Shown here piece by piece: positions 10,429 through 21,185 of a stretch of 47,333 nucleotides of DNA. This stretch comes from Brevundimonas denitrificans (GTDB lineage Bacteria; Pseudomonadota; Alphaproteobacteria; Caulobacterales; Caulobacteraceae). Positions within the stretch are counted from its first letter, which is position 1. Each line of letters begins with the position of its first letter. The stretch is from assembly GCF_030160755.1 (NCBI RefSeq), contig NZ_BSOY01000014.1, forward strand, positions 1-47,333, written 5' to 3'. The translations under genes and the position numbers were made by a program. Under the pieces are notes generated by a model. That model was not told where the DNA came from and did no database searches. It worked only from the letters and a program-made list of their open reading frames with translations.

Positions 10429-11154
10429 ATGCGCGCCCGATCGCACCCTGAAGTCGCCTCGACCCGCGAGGCCTATGCCCTGCTTGGCCTGACCGGCCCG
10501 GTGGAGGGCGAGGCGCTGACCGCGGCCTTCCGTATCGCCATCAAGGCCGCGCGACCCGAAGCCGCAGGCGGCAGCGAGGCGCGGTTCCGCCAGACGATCG
10601 CGGCCTGGCGACTGATCCAGAGGCAGACCGCCCCCCTGGCGCTGGCCGCCCCCGCGGCGCCGCCGCCCGCCGCCCCGGTGCTGGCGATCAGTCCGCTCGA
10701 CGCGCTGAACGGCGGCGCGGTTGAGGTCCGGATCGGCGGGCGTCTGTTGCGCGTCCGGGTTCCCGCGGGCCTGCGCACCGGCGAGCATCTTCGCTTGAAG
10801 GCGGCGGGCGAGGACGGGGCGACCCTGTATCTGCCGGTGCTGGTGCGCGGCGCGCACGGGCTGAGCGCGGTCGGCGACGACCTTTATATGACCTGCCCGG
10901 TGTCCCCTCGCCTGCTGGCGGACGGCGGACGGCTGGAGGTCGAGACCCATGCGGGCCCGCGCTCGGCCTGGCTGGTCGCGGGGCATCAGCCGTTGCGGCT
11001 GAGGCTGAAGGGTCTGGGTCTCCCGGCGCGCGGCGGCCGTCCGCAGGGGCATCTGTTCGTGACCCTCGAGCCCTCCGAGGCGGCCCCGTCGCCTGCGGAA
11101 GACCTGCTGGTCCGCTTCACACGCGTCTGGACGCCGGACCGGCTGGCGGCTTAG
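10429..11154 (+). CDS. DnaJ-like protein with degenerate J domain
   Basis: About 241 aa from ATG 10429 (an in-frame GTG at 10408 would add 7). Residues about 12-60 resemble a J domain ([21 protein letters not shown]...) but lack the HPD motif needed to stimulate DnaK ATPase. An Ala/Pro-rich linker follows. Then comes the DnaJ C-terminal substrate-binding fold: [49 protein letters not shown] and [21 protein letters not shown]. There is no zinc-finger region. It ends 8 nt before aroC, so the two are very likely one operon. A co-chaperone role independent of the normal DnaK contact is an inference. Confidence 0.78.
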   Translation: MRARSHPEVASTREAYALLGLTGPVEGEALTAAFRIAIKAARPEAAGGSEARFRQTIAAWRLIQRQTAPLALAAPAAPPPAAPVLAISPLDALNGGAVEVRIGGRLLRVRVPAGLRTGEHLRLKAAGEDGATLYLPVLVRGAHGLSAVGDDLYMTCPVSPRLLADGGRLEVETHAGPRSAWLVAGHQPLRLRLKGLGLPARGGRPQGHLFVTLEPSEAAPSPAEDLLVRFTRVWTPDRLAA

Positions 11155-11162
11155 GTCGTCCG

Positions 11163-12248
11163 ATGTCCCACAACAGCTTCGGCCATCTGTTTCGCGTGAC
11201 GACCTGGGGCGAGAGCCACGGGCCGGCGATCGGCTGCGTCGTCGACGGCTGTCCGCCGCTGATCCCCCTGACCGAGGCCGACCTGCAGCCCTGGCTCGAC
11301 CGGCGCAAGCCGGGCGGCAGCCGCTTCGTCACCCAGCGGCGGGAGAGCGATATGGCGCGCATCCTGTCCGGCGTGTTCGACGACGGGAACGGTCCGGTGA
11401 CCACGGGCGCCCCGATCGCCATCCAGATCGAGAATGAGGACGCCCGTTCGAAGGACTATGGCGAGATCGCCCGCGCCTTCCGGCCGGGGCATGCGGACTT
11501 CACCTACCAGGCCAAATACGGCGTCCGCGACCATCGCGGCGGCGGCCGCTCCTCGGCGCGCGAGACGGCCATGCGGGTGGCGGCCGGGGCGGTGGCGCGC
11601 AAGGTGCTCGGCGACGGGGTGCGCATCCGCGCCGGAGTCGTCCAGCTGGGGCCGCACCGGATTGCGCCCGACACTGTTGATTTCGACGCGGTGTACGACA
11701 ACGCCCTGTTCGCGGCTTCGGCTGAAGTTGTGCCTGCGTGGGAGGGCTATCTGGACGGCGTGCGCAAGGCGGGGTCGTCGATCGGCGCCGTGGTGGCGCT
11801 GGAGGTCACCGGCCTGCCCGCCGGCTGGGGCGCGCCAGTCTATGGCAAGCTGGACGCCGAACTGGCGGCGGCGATGATGTCGATCAATGCGGTCAAGGGC
11901 GTCGAGATCGGCGCGGGCTTCGGCGCCGCTGAACTGACGGGGGAAGAGAACGCCGACGCCATGCGGCTGGGCGAGGACGGACGGCCGGTCTTCCTGTCCA
12001 ACCATGCGGGCGGGGTGCTGGGCGGCATATCGACGGGCCAGCCGCTGACGGCGCGGGTGGCCTTCAAGCCCACCTCCTCGATCCTGACGCCGGGCCAGAC
12101 GATTACGCGAGACGGGGCAGAGGCCGAGGTGCGCACCAAGGGCCGTCACGACCCCTGCGTGGCCCTGCGCGGCGTGCCGGTGGTCGAGGCCATGGCGGCC
12201 TGTGTGCTGGCGGATGCGATGCTGCGGCATCGGGCTCAGATCGGCTGA
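11163..12248 (+). CDS. aroC: Chorismate synthase
   Basis: 361 aa, the usual length. It converts EPSP to chorismate with reduced FMN, the last shikimate-pathway step. The three signature regions are present: [17 protein letters not shown] near the start, [20 protein letters not shown] at about residues 118-137, and [17 protein letters not shown] in the C-terminal third. The start ATG lies 8 nt after the DnaJ-like stop codon. No other shikimate gene is in the window. Confidence 0.97.
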   Translation: MSHNSFGHLFRVTTWGESHGPAIGCVVDGCPPLIPLTEADLQPWLDRRKPGGSRFVTQRRESDMARILSGVFDDGNGPVTTGAPIAIQIENEDARSKDYGEIARAFRPGHADFTYQAKYGVRDHRGGGRSSARETAMRVAAGAVARKVLGDGVRIRAGVVQLGPHRIAPDTVDFDAVYDNALFAASAEVVPAWEGYLDGVRKAGSSIGAVVALEVTGLPAGWGAPVYGKLDAELAAAMMSINAVKGVEIGAGFGAAELTGEENADAMRLGEDGRPVFLSNHAGGVLGGISTGQPLTARVAFKPTSSILTPGQTITRDGAEAEVRTKGRHDPCVALRGVPVVEAMAACVLADAMLRHRAQIG

Positions 12249-12326
12249 CCCCTTTCCGCCACCGATACTGTTGCTTATATAGACGCCAGCGAGGTTCATA
12301 ACCCTCGGAGTCCCGGGAGCATCCCC

Positions 12327-13022
12327 ATGATCGACGTTCGACCCTTCAACACCCTCGGCGGCGCCAACCACGGCTGGCTGAACGCCAAACACCATTTCTC
12401 CTTCGCCAACTACTACGACCCGAACCGCATGAGCTGGGGCCGGCTGCGCGTCTGGAACGACGACGAGATCGCCGCCCAGTCGGGCTTTCCGCCCCACCCT
12501 CACGCCGACATGGAGATCATCACCTATGTCCGCACCGGGGCCATCACCCATGAGGATTCCATGGGCAACCGCGGCCGCACCGGCGCCGGCGACGTCCAGG
12601 TGATGAGCGCGGGCACAGGCGTGCGCCACGCCGAGTTCAATCTCGAGAACGAGATGACCACCCTGTTCCAGATCTGGATCGAGACCGACAAGCCGGGCGC
12701 GCAGCCCGGCTGGGGCATGAAGCCGTTTCCGAAATCGGACCGGACCGGGAAATTCCAGGTGCTGGCCTCCGGCGATCCGACCGACGAGGCCCTGGCCATC
12801 AACGCCGACGCCCGGGTGCTGGGTGCGACGCTCAAGGCCGGCGAGAGCCTGACCTACAGCCTGGCCGAGGGCCGCCGCGCCTATCTGGTGCCGGCGGTCG
12901 GCGCGGTCGAGGTCAATGGCGTGCCCCTGAACGCCCGCGACGGCGCGGCGATCAAGGACGAAGCGGAGATCACGATCAACGCCCAGGCCGACGCGGAACT
13001 GGTGATGGTGGATAGCCGGTAG
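12327..13022 (+). CDS. Pirin-family protein (YhhW-like)
   Basis: 231 aa bicupin. The N-terminal cupin metal site is seen in FPPHPHADMEIITYV (two His), TGAITHEDSMGN and GTGVRHAEFN (His and Glu). The C-terminal cupin is shorter and lacks these ligands, as in bacterial pirins such as E. coli YhhW, which has quercetin 2,3-dioxygenase activity in vitro. The physiological role is usually unknown. A TATATA-like box lies about 50 nt upstream. The gene converges with lon, with a bidirectional terminator between them. Confidence 0.9.
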   Translation: MIDVRPFNTLGGANHGWLNAKHHFSFANYYDPNRMSWGRLRVWNDDEIAAQSGFPPHPHADMEIITYVRTGAITHEDSMGNRGRTGAGDVQVMSAGTGVRHAEFNLENEMTTLFQIWIETDKPGAQPGWGMKPFPKSDRTGKFQVLASGDPTDEALAINADARVLGATLKAGESLTYSLAEGRRAYLVPAVGAVEVNGVPLNARDGAAIKDEAEITINAQADAELVMVDSR

Positions 13023-13025
13023 CGT

Positions 13026-13051
13026 CCCTTCTCCCCTCCGGGGGAGAAGGG
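13026..13051. repeat. 26-bp palindrome with the same core as the 37.7-kb repeat
   Basis: A near-perfect palindrome centred at about 13038 with arms CCCTTCTCCCC and GGGGAGAAGGG. The same arms occur in both halves of the repeat pair at 37692-37856, so this looks like a single short copy of that repeat family just past the pirin stop codon. Confidence 0.55.
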
Positions 13052-13057
13052 CAAAGG

Positions 13058-13091
13058 AAAACGCCGCCCCGGGCAACCGGGGCGGCGTTTC
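13058..13091. terminator. Bidirectional terminator between pirin gene and lon
   Basis: The stem AAAACGCCGCCCCGG pairs with CCGGGGCGGCGTTT around a GCAA loop. It has T residues after the stem in both directions and serves the convergent pirin and lon genes. Confidence 0.8.
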
Positions 13092-13109
13092 TGTTGAGCG
13101 CTCAGACCG

Positions 13110-15506
<2,397 letters not shown>

Positions 15507-15617
15507 AATGCCTACTCTCACGGGGTCCTCGTTCATCTCGGACCCGCCGCGGCGGCGTGCGGAGCGCCTGTGCCCCGCCGTTTCGACTCGGCCCGCCATT
15601 CAGCGGCCTTCGGATGA

Positions 15618-15647
15618 GTATGTGGTTTACGATCGGCGCGGTTCAAG
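15618..15647 (-). promoter_or_regulatory. Candidate sigma-32 (RpoH) promoter of lon
   Basis: On the minus strand CTTGAA (15647-15642), 16 nt, then CCACATAC (15625-15618). This is close to the heat-shock consensus CTTGAA / CCCCATnT. The expected transcription start is about 100 nt before the lon ATG. The remainder of the 376-nt gap 15507-15882 holds only the clpX terminator and nothing I can call a gene. Confidence 0.55.
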
Positions 15648-15825
15648 CGTGACGGGCGCCGAACGACTCCTTCCATCCACAGACCGCAAGGCTGCATGAT
15701 TCCGGAGGGACGGGCGGCTGCGACGCATGGATCTTGCATGAAACCGCGCGGGGCCGCCGTCCCGTGGCCGTAGCGGCCTGTGGCCGCCGCGCATCATCGT
15801 GTGTCAGCCGACGTCGAGGAGGCAC

Positions 15826-15857
15826 GGAAAAGGGCGGGCCCGTCGCCGGATCCGCCC
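15826..15857 (-). terminator. Terminator after clpX
   Basis: GGGCGG and CCGCCC arms with a 14-nt GC-rich loop, followed on the minus strand by TTTTCC. It lies about 25 nt past the clpX stop and separates clpX from lon. Confidence 0.55.
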
Positions 15858-15882
15858 CTCCCTTGTCGTTTCCGGGTCTCGA

Positions 15883-17157
15883 TCAGGCCGCGCTGTCGGG
15901 AGCGGCCTTCTTGGACTTGGTCTCGGAATAGATGAGCAGCGGCTGGGCCTTGCCCTCGATGACCTCGGCGTTGACCACCACTTCCTCGACGCCTTCGAAG
16001 GTCGGCAGTTCGAACATCGTCTCCAGCAGGATGCCTTCGAGGATCGAACGCAGGCCACGGGCGCCGGTCTTGCGGGTGATGGCCTTCTTGGCCACCGCGA
16101 TCAGGGCGTCGTCGGTGAACGTCAGATCGACATTCTCCATCTCGAACAGGCGCTTGTACTGTTTGACCAGGGCGTTCTTGGGCTCGGTCAGGATGGTGAC
16201 CAGGGCCGGCTCGTCCAGATCTTCCAGCGTCGCCAGCACAGGCAGACGGCCGATGAACTCGGGGATCAGGCCGAAGCGCATCAGGTCGTCCGGCTCGACG
16301 CCCTTGAGGATGTCGCCGGTGCGGCGCTCGTCGATTTCCTTGACCTTGGCGCCGAAGCCGATCGAGGCCCCGTCGCCGCGCGCCGCGATGACCTTCTCCA
16401 GGCCGGAGAAGGCGCCGCCGACGATGAACAGGATGTTGGCCGTGTCGACCTGCAGGAATTCCTGCTGCGGATGCTTGCGGCCGCCCTGCGGGGGGACGGA
16501 GGCGACGGTGCCTTCCATGATCTTCAGCAGGGCCTGCTGCACGCCCTCGCCCGAGACGTCACGGGTGATCGACGGATTGTCAGACTTGCGCGAAATCTTG
16601 TCGATCTCGTCGATGTAGACGATGCCGCGCTGGGCCCGTTCGACATTGTAGTCCGACGCCTGGAGCAGCTTGAGGATGATGTTCTCGACGTCCTCGCCGA
16701 CATAACCGGCTTCGGTCAGGGTCGTGGCGTCGGCCATGGTGAAGGGCACGTCGATGATCCGCGCCAGCGTCTGGGCCAGCAGCGTCTTGCCCGAGCCGGT
16801 CGGCCCGATCAGCATGATGTTGGACTTGGCCAGTTCGACGTCGTTGTTCTTCGTCGCGTGGTTCAGCCGCTTGTAGTGGTTGTGAACGGCGACCGAGAGC
16901 ACCTTCTTGGCGTGCGACTGGCCGATGACGTAGTCGTCCAGAACCTCGCGGATCTCCTTGGGCGACGGCACGCCGTCCTTGGCCTTGGAGAACGAGATTT
17001 TGTGCTCTTCACGGATGATGTCCATGCAGAGTTCGACGCATTCATCGCAGATGAACACGGTCGGTCCGGCGATGAGCTTGCGCACTTCGTGCTGGCTCTT
17101 CCCGCAGAACGAGCAGTAGAGCGTGCTCTTGGCGTCGGTGCCGGCGGCTTTGGTCAT
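15883..17157 (-). CDS. clpX: ClpX, unfoldase subunit of the ClpXP protease
   Basis: 424 aa, the normal length. An N-terminal zinc-binding domain has Cys15, Cys18, Cys37 and Cys40 (YCSFCGKS ... FICDECVEL). It is followed by AAA+ Walker [14 protein letters not shown], Walker [11 protein letters not shown], and the IGF loop (SIGFGAKV) that docks on ClpP. The pore-loop region [10 protein letters not shown] is intact. It selects tagged substrates (ssrA and cell-cycle regulators in Caulobacter) and feeds them to ClpP. On the minus strand a CCCCATAT sits 40-50 nt upstream of the start, like a heat-shock -10, but I find no matching -35. clpP is close by but separated by cicA on the opposite strand. 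Confidence 0.98.
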   Translation of the reverse strand: MTKAAGTDAKSTLYCSFCGKSQHEVRKLIAGPTVFICDECVELCMDIIREEHKISFSKAKDGVPSPKEIREVLDDYVIGQSHAKKVLSVAVHNHYKRLNHATKNNDVELAKSNIMLIGPTGSGKTLLAQTLARIIDVPFTMADATTLTEAGYVGEDVENIILKLLQASDYNVERAQRGIVYIDEIDKISRKSDNPSITRDVSGEGVQQALLKIMEGTVASVPPQGGRKHPQQEFLQVDTANILFIVGGAFSGLEKVIAARGDGASIGFGAKVKEIDERRTGDILKGVEPDDLMRFGLIPEFIGRLPVLATLEDLDEPALVTILTEPKNALVKQYKRLFEMENVDLTFTDDALIAVAKKAITRKTGARGLRSILEGILLETMFELPTFEGVEEVVVNAEVIEGKAQPLLIYSETKSKKAAPDSAA

Positions 17158-17346
17158 CGAGTCTTCTCACTCCCGCGGTTCGCCCCGATATGGGGCTAAC
17201 GCGCATCCTTCGCGTTTGATTCCCGGACAATGGGCGCAAAGGTCTTCAAAAATTGACAATCACCCATACCGAGCCCCGCCACAACCCCGACCAAGCTGGG
17301 CCGGAGTCCGAAGCGGACATCACACTGTTGAGGGAGATCGCGGCGA

Positions 17347-17988
17347 ATGTCTGACATGGGAAGCCCTGCCCTGATTCACCAGCCGCACCGCAAGGATCAG
17401 GCCATCGTCGCCTTCGATTTCGACGGTACGCTGACGGTACGTGACAGTTTCACCGCCTTCCTGCGTTGGCGGGCGGGCGCGGGCGGCTGGTTCGGGGGAC
17501 TGGCGAGGATGGCGCCGGACCTGGCGGCCTATGTCGGTGACCGGGACCGGGGGCGGCTCAAGGCCGCCTCGGTGCGGGAGTTTCTGAAGAGCGTGCCCCG
17601 AATCCAGCTGGAAGCCGACGCCGAGGCCTTCGCCGGCCAGGTCTGGCCCGGCTTCATGCGCCATGACGCCCTCGCCTGCTGGAAGGACTGGGGAAGGCGG
17701 GGGGCGTATCGCGTCATCGTCACCGCCAGCCCCGAGACCACCGTCGCTCCGTTCGCGCGGCGTCTGGAAGCGGACGCCCTTCTGGGCACGCCGCTGGTGT
17801 TTGACGGCGACGACCGCGTGGCGGGCGCCTTCGCCAGCCCGAACTGCCGGGGCGAGGAAAAGGTGCGGCGGCTGAGGGCGGCGTTCGGTGACGATATGCA
17901 GCTGGCGGCGGCCTATGGGGACACCACGGGCGACACGGAGATGCTGGCCATCGCGGACGAGGCCGGGTTCCGGCGGTTCAAGGGCTGA
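17347..17988 (+). CDS. cicA: HAD-family phosphatase, CicA-like
   Basis: 213 aa. Residues 22-29 (FDFDGTLT) are HAD motif I. VIVTASPE (about 120-127) is motif II with Thr/Ser. RGEEKVRRL supplies the motif III Lys, and AYGDTTGDTEML is motif IV with Asp. This is the HAD-IB / SerB-like subgroup. The position between clpX and clpP matches Caulobacter crescentus cicA, which I recall as lying in the clp locus and affecting cell morphology when overproduced. The physiological substrate is not known to me. It is transcribed opposite to clpX and clpP; a TTGACA lies about 90 nt upstream, without a clear -10. Confidence 0.8.
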   Translation: MSDMGSPALIHQPHRKDQAIVAFDFDGTLTVRDSFTAFLRWRAGAGGWFGGLARMAPDLAAYVGDRDRGRLKAASVREFLKSVPRIQLEADAEAFAGQVWPGFMRHDALACWKDWGRRGAYRVIVTASPETTVAPFARRLEADALLGTPLVFDGDDRVAGAFASPNCRGEEKVRRLRAAFGDDMQLAAAYGDTTGDTEMLAIADEAGFRRFKG

Positions 17989-17994
17989 CGGGCG

Positions 17995-18315
17995 TCAGCG
18001 GCCGTCGGCATCCACTTCGAACACCATGTCCTTGCCGCGCGAGGTCGGATTCCAGCCCGCCTCAATCGAGGCCGAGACTGCGTTGCGCACGCTCTCGACG
18101 TTGACCCGCTGCTTTTCCATGTCAGGCCGGCCGTTCGGGCGCATCGGCATGGGAAACTGGATGATGGCCGCCCGCGGAAAATCCTTCAGCCGCAGGCTGA
18201 TCGCGATCCCGTCCCATTTGCCGCCGGCCAGCGGCCGCGGCTGGCGACGGATTTCCCACTCATAGGTCTCGCCGTCGACCTCCACGGTCCCGCTCGTTTC
18301 ACGCGTATGTTCCAT
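17995..18315 (-). CDS. Conserved-looking small protein, unknown function
   Basis: 106 aa from ATG 18315 (MEHTRETSGTVEVDG). It contains GETYEWEIRRQPRPLAGGKWDGIAIS-type strands, then FPRAAIIQFPMPM and a C-terminal helix ESVRNAVSASIEAGW. The mixture of beta strands and one helix suggests a small soluble alpha/beta protein. There is no signal peptide. It sits between cicA (convergent, 6 nt between stops) and clpP (same strand, separated by a terminator). I do not recognise the family. Confidence 0.65.
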   Translation of the reverse strand: MEHTRETSGTVEVDGETYEWEIRRQPRPLAGGKWDGIAISLRLKDFPRAAIIQFPMPMRPNGRPDMEKQRVNVESVRNAVSASIEAGWNPTSRGKDMVFEVDADGR

Positions 18316-18330
18316 GCTGGCCTGATAGCA

Positions 18331-18368
18331 CAAAAGGAAAAGGGCGCGCCGGTCACGACGCGCCCTTT
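18331..18368. terminator. Terminator after clpP
   Basis: AAAGGGCGCG and CGCGCCCTTT arms around an 8-10 nt loop. On the minus strand it is followed by TTTTCCTTTTG, giving a strong stop 27 nt past clpP. Confidence 0.8.
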
Positions 18369-18394
18369 CTCAACTTGCCGGCGGCGGGTGCGGA

Positions 18395-19072
18395 TCAGAC
18401 GGTCTTGACGCCGTCGCTCTCGGCCTGTTCGCGGCGGTCGTAGACGTGATCCACGATGCCCCAGGCCTTGGCTTCCTCGGCGCTCATGAAGTGGTCGCGG
18501 TCGAGGGTCTTCTCGACCTCCTCATAGGTCCGGCCGGTGTGGTGGACGTAGATCTCGTTCAGGCGGCGCTTGGTGTAGCGGATGTCGGCGGCGTGCAGTT
18601 CGATGTCCGAGGCCTGGCCGCGGAAGCCGCCCGAGGGCTGGTGCACCATGATGCGGGCGTTCGGCAGGGCCACGCGCTGGCCGGCGGCTCCGGCGGTGAG
18701 GATCAGCGAACCGGCCGAGGCGGCCATGCCCATGCACACGGTGGACACCGGCGAACGGATGTACTGCATGGTGTCGTAGATCGCGAGCGCCGACGACACC
18801 TGTCCGCCGGGGCTGTTGATATACATGCTGATTTCCTTCTTCGGGTTCTCCGACTCAAGGAACAGCAGCTGGGCGCAGATCAGCGAGGCCATGCTGTCCT
18901 CGAACGGCCCCGTCAGGAAGATGATCCGCTCGCGCAGCAGGCGCGAGAAGATGTCGAAGGCGCGCTCGCCCCGGCTGGACTGCTCGACCACCATGGGGAC
19001 GAGGTTCATGTTCATCAGTTCGATGGGATCGCGCATTTCGGCCTTCTCGGGATGCATTCGGGTGCGACTCAC
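18395..19072 (-). CDS. clpP: ClpP, proteolytic subunit of ClpXP and ClpAP
   Basis: 225 aa from a GTG at 19072 preceded by GGGGGAG; an ATG 15 nt downstream is the alternative. The catalytic triad is in place: Ser119 in GMAASAGS, His144 in MVHQPSGG and Asp193 in [11 protein letters not shown], with the family spacings (25 and 49 residues). [14 protein letters not shown] and the NSPGG motif are typical. The N-terminal tail is somewhat long. It forms the tetradecameric protease used by ClpX (15.9 kb) and ClpA (42.3 kb). A promoter candidate lies directly upstream, so it need not depend on the paralog array behind it. Confidence 0.97.
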   Translation of the reverse strand: MSRTRMHPEKAEMRDPIELMNMNLVPMVVEQSSRGERAFDIFSRLLRERIIFLTGPFEDSMASLICAQLLFLESENPKKEISMYINSPGGQVSSALAIYDTMQYIRSPVSTVCMGMAASAGSLILTAGAAGQRVALPNARIMVHQPSGGFRGQASDIELHAADIRYTKRRLNEIYVHHTGRTYEEVEKTLDRDHFMSAEEAKAWGIVDHVYDRREQAESDGVKTV

Positions 19073-19095
19073 CGGTCGCTCCCCCTGTTGGACAG

Positions 19096-19124
19096 GATAT
19101 CGCGTTGCCGAACCGTTGACGCAA
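19096..19124 (-). promoter_or_regulatory. Candidate promoter of clpP
   Basis: On the minus strand TTGCGT (19124-19119), 17 nt, then GATATC (19101-19096), about 24 nt before the clpP start. The -35 also reads CTTG, so vegetative or heat-shock use cannot be told apart. Confidence 0.4.
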
Positions 19125-19150
19125 GGCGCGATGGCGTCAGGAATGCCGGA

Positions 19151-20098
19151 TCACTCGGACGCGGTCTCCGCCGCCTCGCGCCGATCCTGGATTACGGCCT
19201 CGGCCACGGCGCGGACCTGGCTGTTGCGGTTGATGCGGAACTGGTCGTGCTCATAGAGCGCGGTCAGATACGACCGGTCCCAGTCGGTAAGGCCCGCCGG
19301 CGCCGACGCCGGGTCCGCGAACAGGTTCAGGATGGTCGGAAAGGCCGAGGTGTCGGCCTCGGCGTCGACCTGGGCGAGGGCCACCAGCGCCAGATAGTCG
19401 GCCAGCTGAACCAGGTTGGCGCCCGCCAGCCGCTCGACATCGACGATGATGACCGATCGCACCATGTCGTCGCGGATCTGGGTGCGGAGGCGGGAGGCGG
19501 CGAAGACATGAATGGTCGGCGCGGCTGGTTGGCCGGTCGCGGGATCGATGTCGCCGGGGAGTCTTACGGCGCGATCGCCCGTCTCGGCGTTGATCGGCAT
19601 GCTGATCTGCCACCAGCGCACCGGCTGCTCGCCGGTCCGGAAATTCCGGAACGCCCGCGTACCGGCGTCGGTGCCGTTGTGACGCAGGTCGAAATTGCGG
19701 GGCCGGTCCTCGACAATGGCCGATGCCAGGGCCGCGCCGTCGTCTGCGGCCACGATCAGGATATTGGGCCGACAGCCGGGCTCGCCCGCCTCGACCTCCA
19801 GTTCGCGGGCGACGTCGGAGATACGGTCGACGACATACTGACCGACGTCATTGCGCAGGTTGACCGCGCCGACGCAGATCGGCCGGTTCCACCGCGCCAG
19901 GCCGCGATTGTTGGCCGGCTGGGAGACCTCGGTGACGAAATTCCGGACCAGGTTTTCCAGCTGACGGCCCTCGACGACCACGTCGTCCAGCTGGGCAGAA
20001 GGCCGCGTCGGCGGCTGCCGGGTGGGAGGCTCCTGCGCCGAGGCTGCACCAGCCGCGAGCGCGAAGGTCAGGGACAGAACGACGGGCAACGACGGCAT
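19151..20098 (-). CDS. Exported protein of four-member paralog array (copy 1)
   Basis: 315 aa from ATG 20098 with GGGGGTT upstream. Signal peptide MPSLPVVLSLTFALAAGAASA, then a Pro-rich stretch and QLDDVVVEGRQLENL. The core shared with the other copies is NRGLARWNRPICVGAVNL (first Cys), GEPGCRPNILIV (second Cys), EQPVRWWQISMP, SVIIVDVERLAGANLVQLADYLALVALAQVD, TILNLF and GLTDWDRSYLTALY. The two Cys probably form a disulfide. It differs most from copies 3 and 4. I recognise this as an uncharacterised alphaproteobacterial secreted family, without known activity. It lies directly upstream of clpP (78 nt) on the same strand. Confidence 0.85.
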   Translation of the reverse strand: MPSLPVVLSLTFALAAGAASAQEPPTRQPPTRPSAQLDDVVVEGRQLENLVRNFVTEVSQPANNRGLARWNRPICVGAVNLRNDVGQYVVDRISDVARELEVEAGEPGCRPNILIVAADDGAALASAIVEDRPRNFDLRHNGTDAGTRAFRNFRTGEQPVRWWQISMPINAETGDRAVRLPGDIDPATGQPAAPTIHVFAASRLRTQIRDDMVRSVIIVDVERLAGANLVQLADYLALVALAQVDAEADTSAFPTILNLFADPASAPAGLTDWDRSYLTALYEHDQFRINRNSQVRAVAEAVIQDRREAAETASE

Positions 20099-20196
20099 GA
20101 CAACCCCCACTGAGACAGCCTGTCCACACTGACTCCGCCACACAAACGGGTCAATCCCGTTTGCTACCATCTAAACGCGAAGTCCGCGGGTCCGAT

Positions 20197-21123
20197 CTAG
20201 GGCTGTTCGGCGGGTTCCGGATCCTGCCGCTGGTCACGGACCATCAGGTTGACGACCTCGGATGTACGACTGCCAGGGTTCCGCCGCCGGGAAATGGAGG
20301 CGTAGAGCGAGTCCAGATAGGACCGGTCCCATTCAGTCAGGCCGGGCGCGACATCCGGTTGCCGGAAGACGTTGAGGATCGTCGGCTGGCCGGCGATGTC
20401 CGCCTCAGGCTCGATCTGCGCCAGGGTGACCATGGCGATGTAGTCCGCAACCTGGCTGAAGTCCGCCCCGCCCAGCCGGTCCACGTCGACGATGATGATC
20501 GCCTTGTACAGGACGTCGACCGTGGACACGCCCAGGCGCCCCTCCGCCGCCACAGGCTGTCGCGGCTGAAGGTCTTCACCCAGCCGAACCGTGCGCAGGC
20601 CGGTCAGGGGATCGACCGGCATGCTCAGGTGCCACCACCGCACCGGGGCGTCCGAGGTCATGAAGTGCTCCAACGCGACGTCGCCGCGGTTGAAGGCTCC
20701 CAGCTGCGGATGGTCGAAGATGCGGCGGTCCCGCTCGACCATCGCCGTGGCGAGCCCGGCCGCTTCCGTCGTGAAGATCACCACGACATTGGGGTCGCAG
20801 CCGGGACGGCCGACATCGATGTCGAGTGAGGCCGCAAGGTCTCCGATCCGGTCAGCGACGGCCTGCGCGGCCTCCCGGTCCAGGTTGACGACGCCCGGAC
20901 ACAGCCGGTCGTGCCAGCGCGCGAGAAACCGGCCCTTGGGCGGCGCGACGATCTCGTCAACGAACGCCCGGACCCGGCTCTCGAGCGTGCCCTCCACGAC
21001 GATGTCTTCGAGTTGCCCGACGGCGGAAGGCACGGGCCGCGTCTGCGGCGCAGCGGGCTCCTGGCCGCCCGAATCCTCCAGGGCGCCCAGGGCGAGCGCG
21101 GCGATGGCGACAAACAGGGACAT
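20197..21123 (-). CDS. Exported protein of four-member paralog array (copy 2)
   Basis: 308 aa from ATG 21123 with GGGAGGG upstream. The N-terminal hydrophobic segment MSLFVAIAALALGALED is shorter and has no clear AxA site, so export is less certain than for the other copies. It continues with QLEDIVVEGTLESRVRAFVDEIV. Core motifs are FLARWHDRLCPGVVNL, GRPGCDPNVVVIF, APVRWWHLSMP, AIIIVDVDRLGGADFSQVADYIAMVTLAQIE, TILNVF and GLTEWDRSYLDSLY. The C-terminus ends in Glu/Pro-rich residues as in copies 3 and 4. Function unknown. It is separated by 98 nt from copy 1 and 62 nt from copy 3. Confidence 0.85.
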   Translation of the reverse strand: MSLFVAIAALALGALEDSGGQEPAAPQTRPVPSAVGQLEDIVVEGTLESRVRAFVDEIVAPPKGRFLARWHDRLCPGVVNLDREAAQAVADRIGDLAASLDIDVGRPGCDPNVVVIFTTEAAGLATAMVERDRRIFDHPQLGAFNRGDVALEHFMTSDAPVRWWHLSMPVDPLTGLRTVRLGEDLQPRQPVAAEGRLGVSTVDVLYKAIIIVDVDRLGGADFSQVADYIAMVTLAQIEPEADIAGQPTILNVFRQPDVAPGLTEWDRSYLDSLYASISRRRNPGSRTSEVVNLMVRDQRQDPEPAEQP

Positions 21124-21185
21124 CCAGCCCTCCCAGGCGACGCTGAACCCTGACCCCGGCCTTGCACGCCGTCAATCGCGCAGGA

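Noticed and set aside
10342..11052. N-terminal extension of PdxH
   Set aside because: The extension is antisense to the DnaJ-like gene and has no PdxH similarity.
17158..17346. Heat-shock promoter of clpX
   Set aside because: A good CCCCATAT is present, but no CTTG-type -35 lies at the right distance, so it is mentioned only in the clpX entry.
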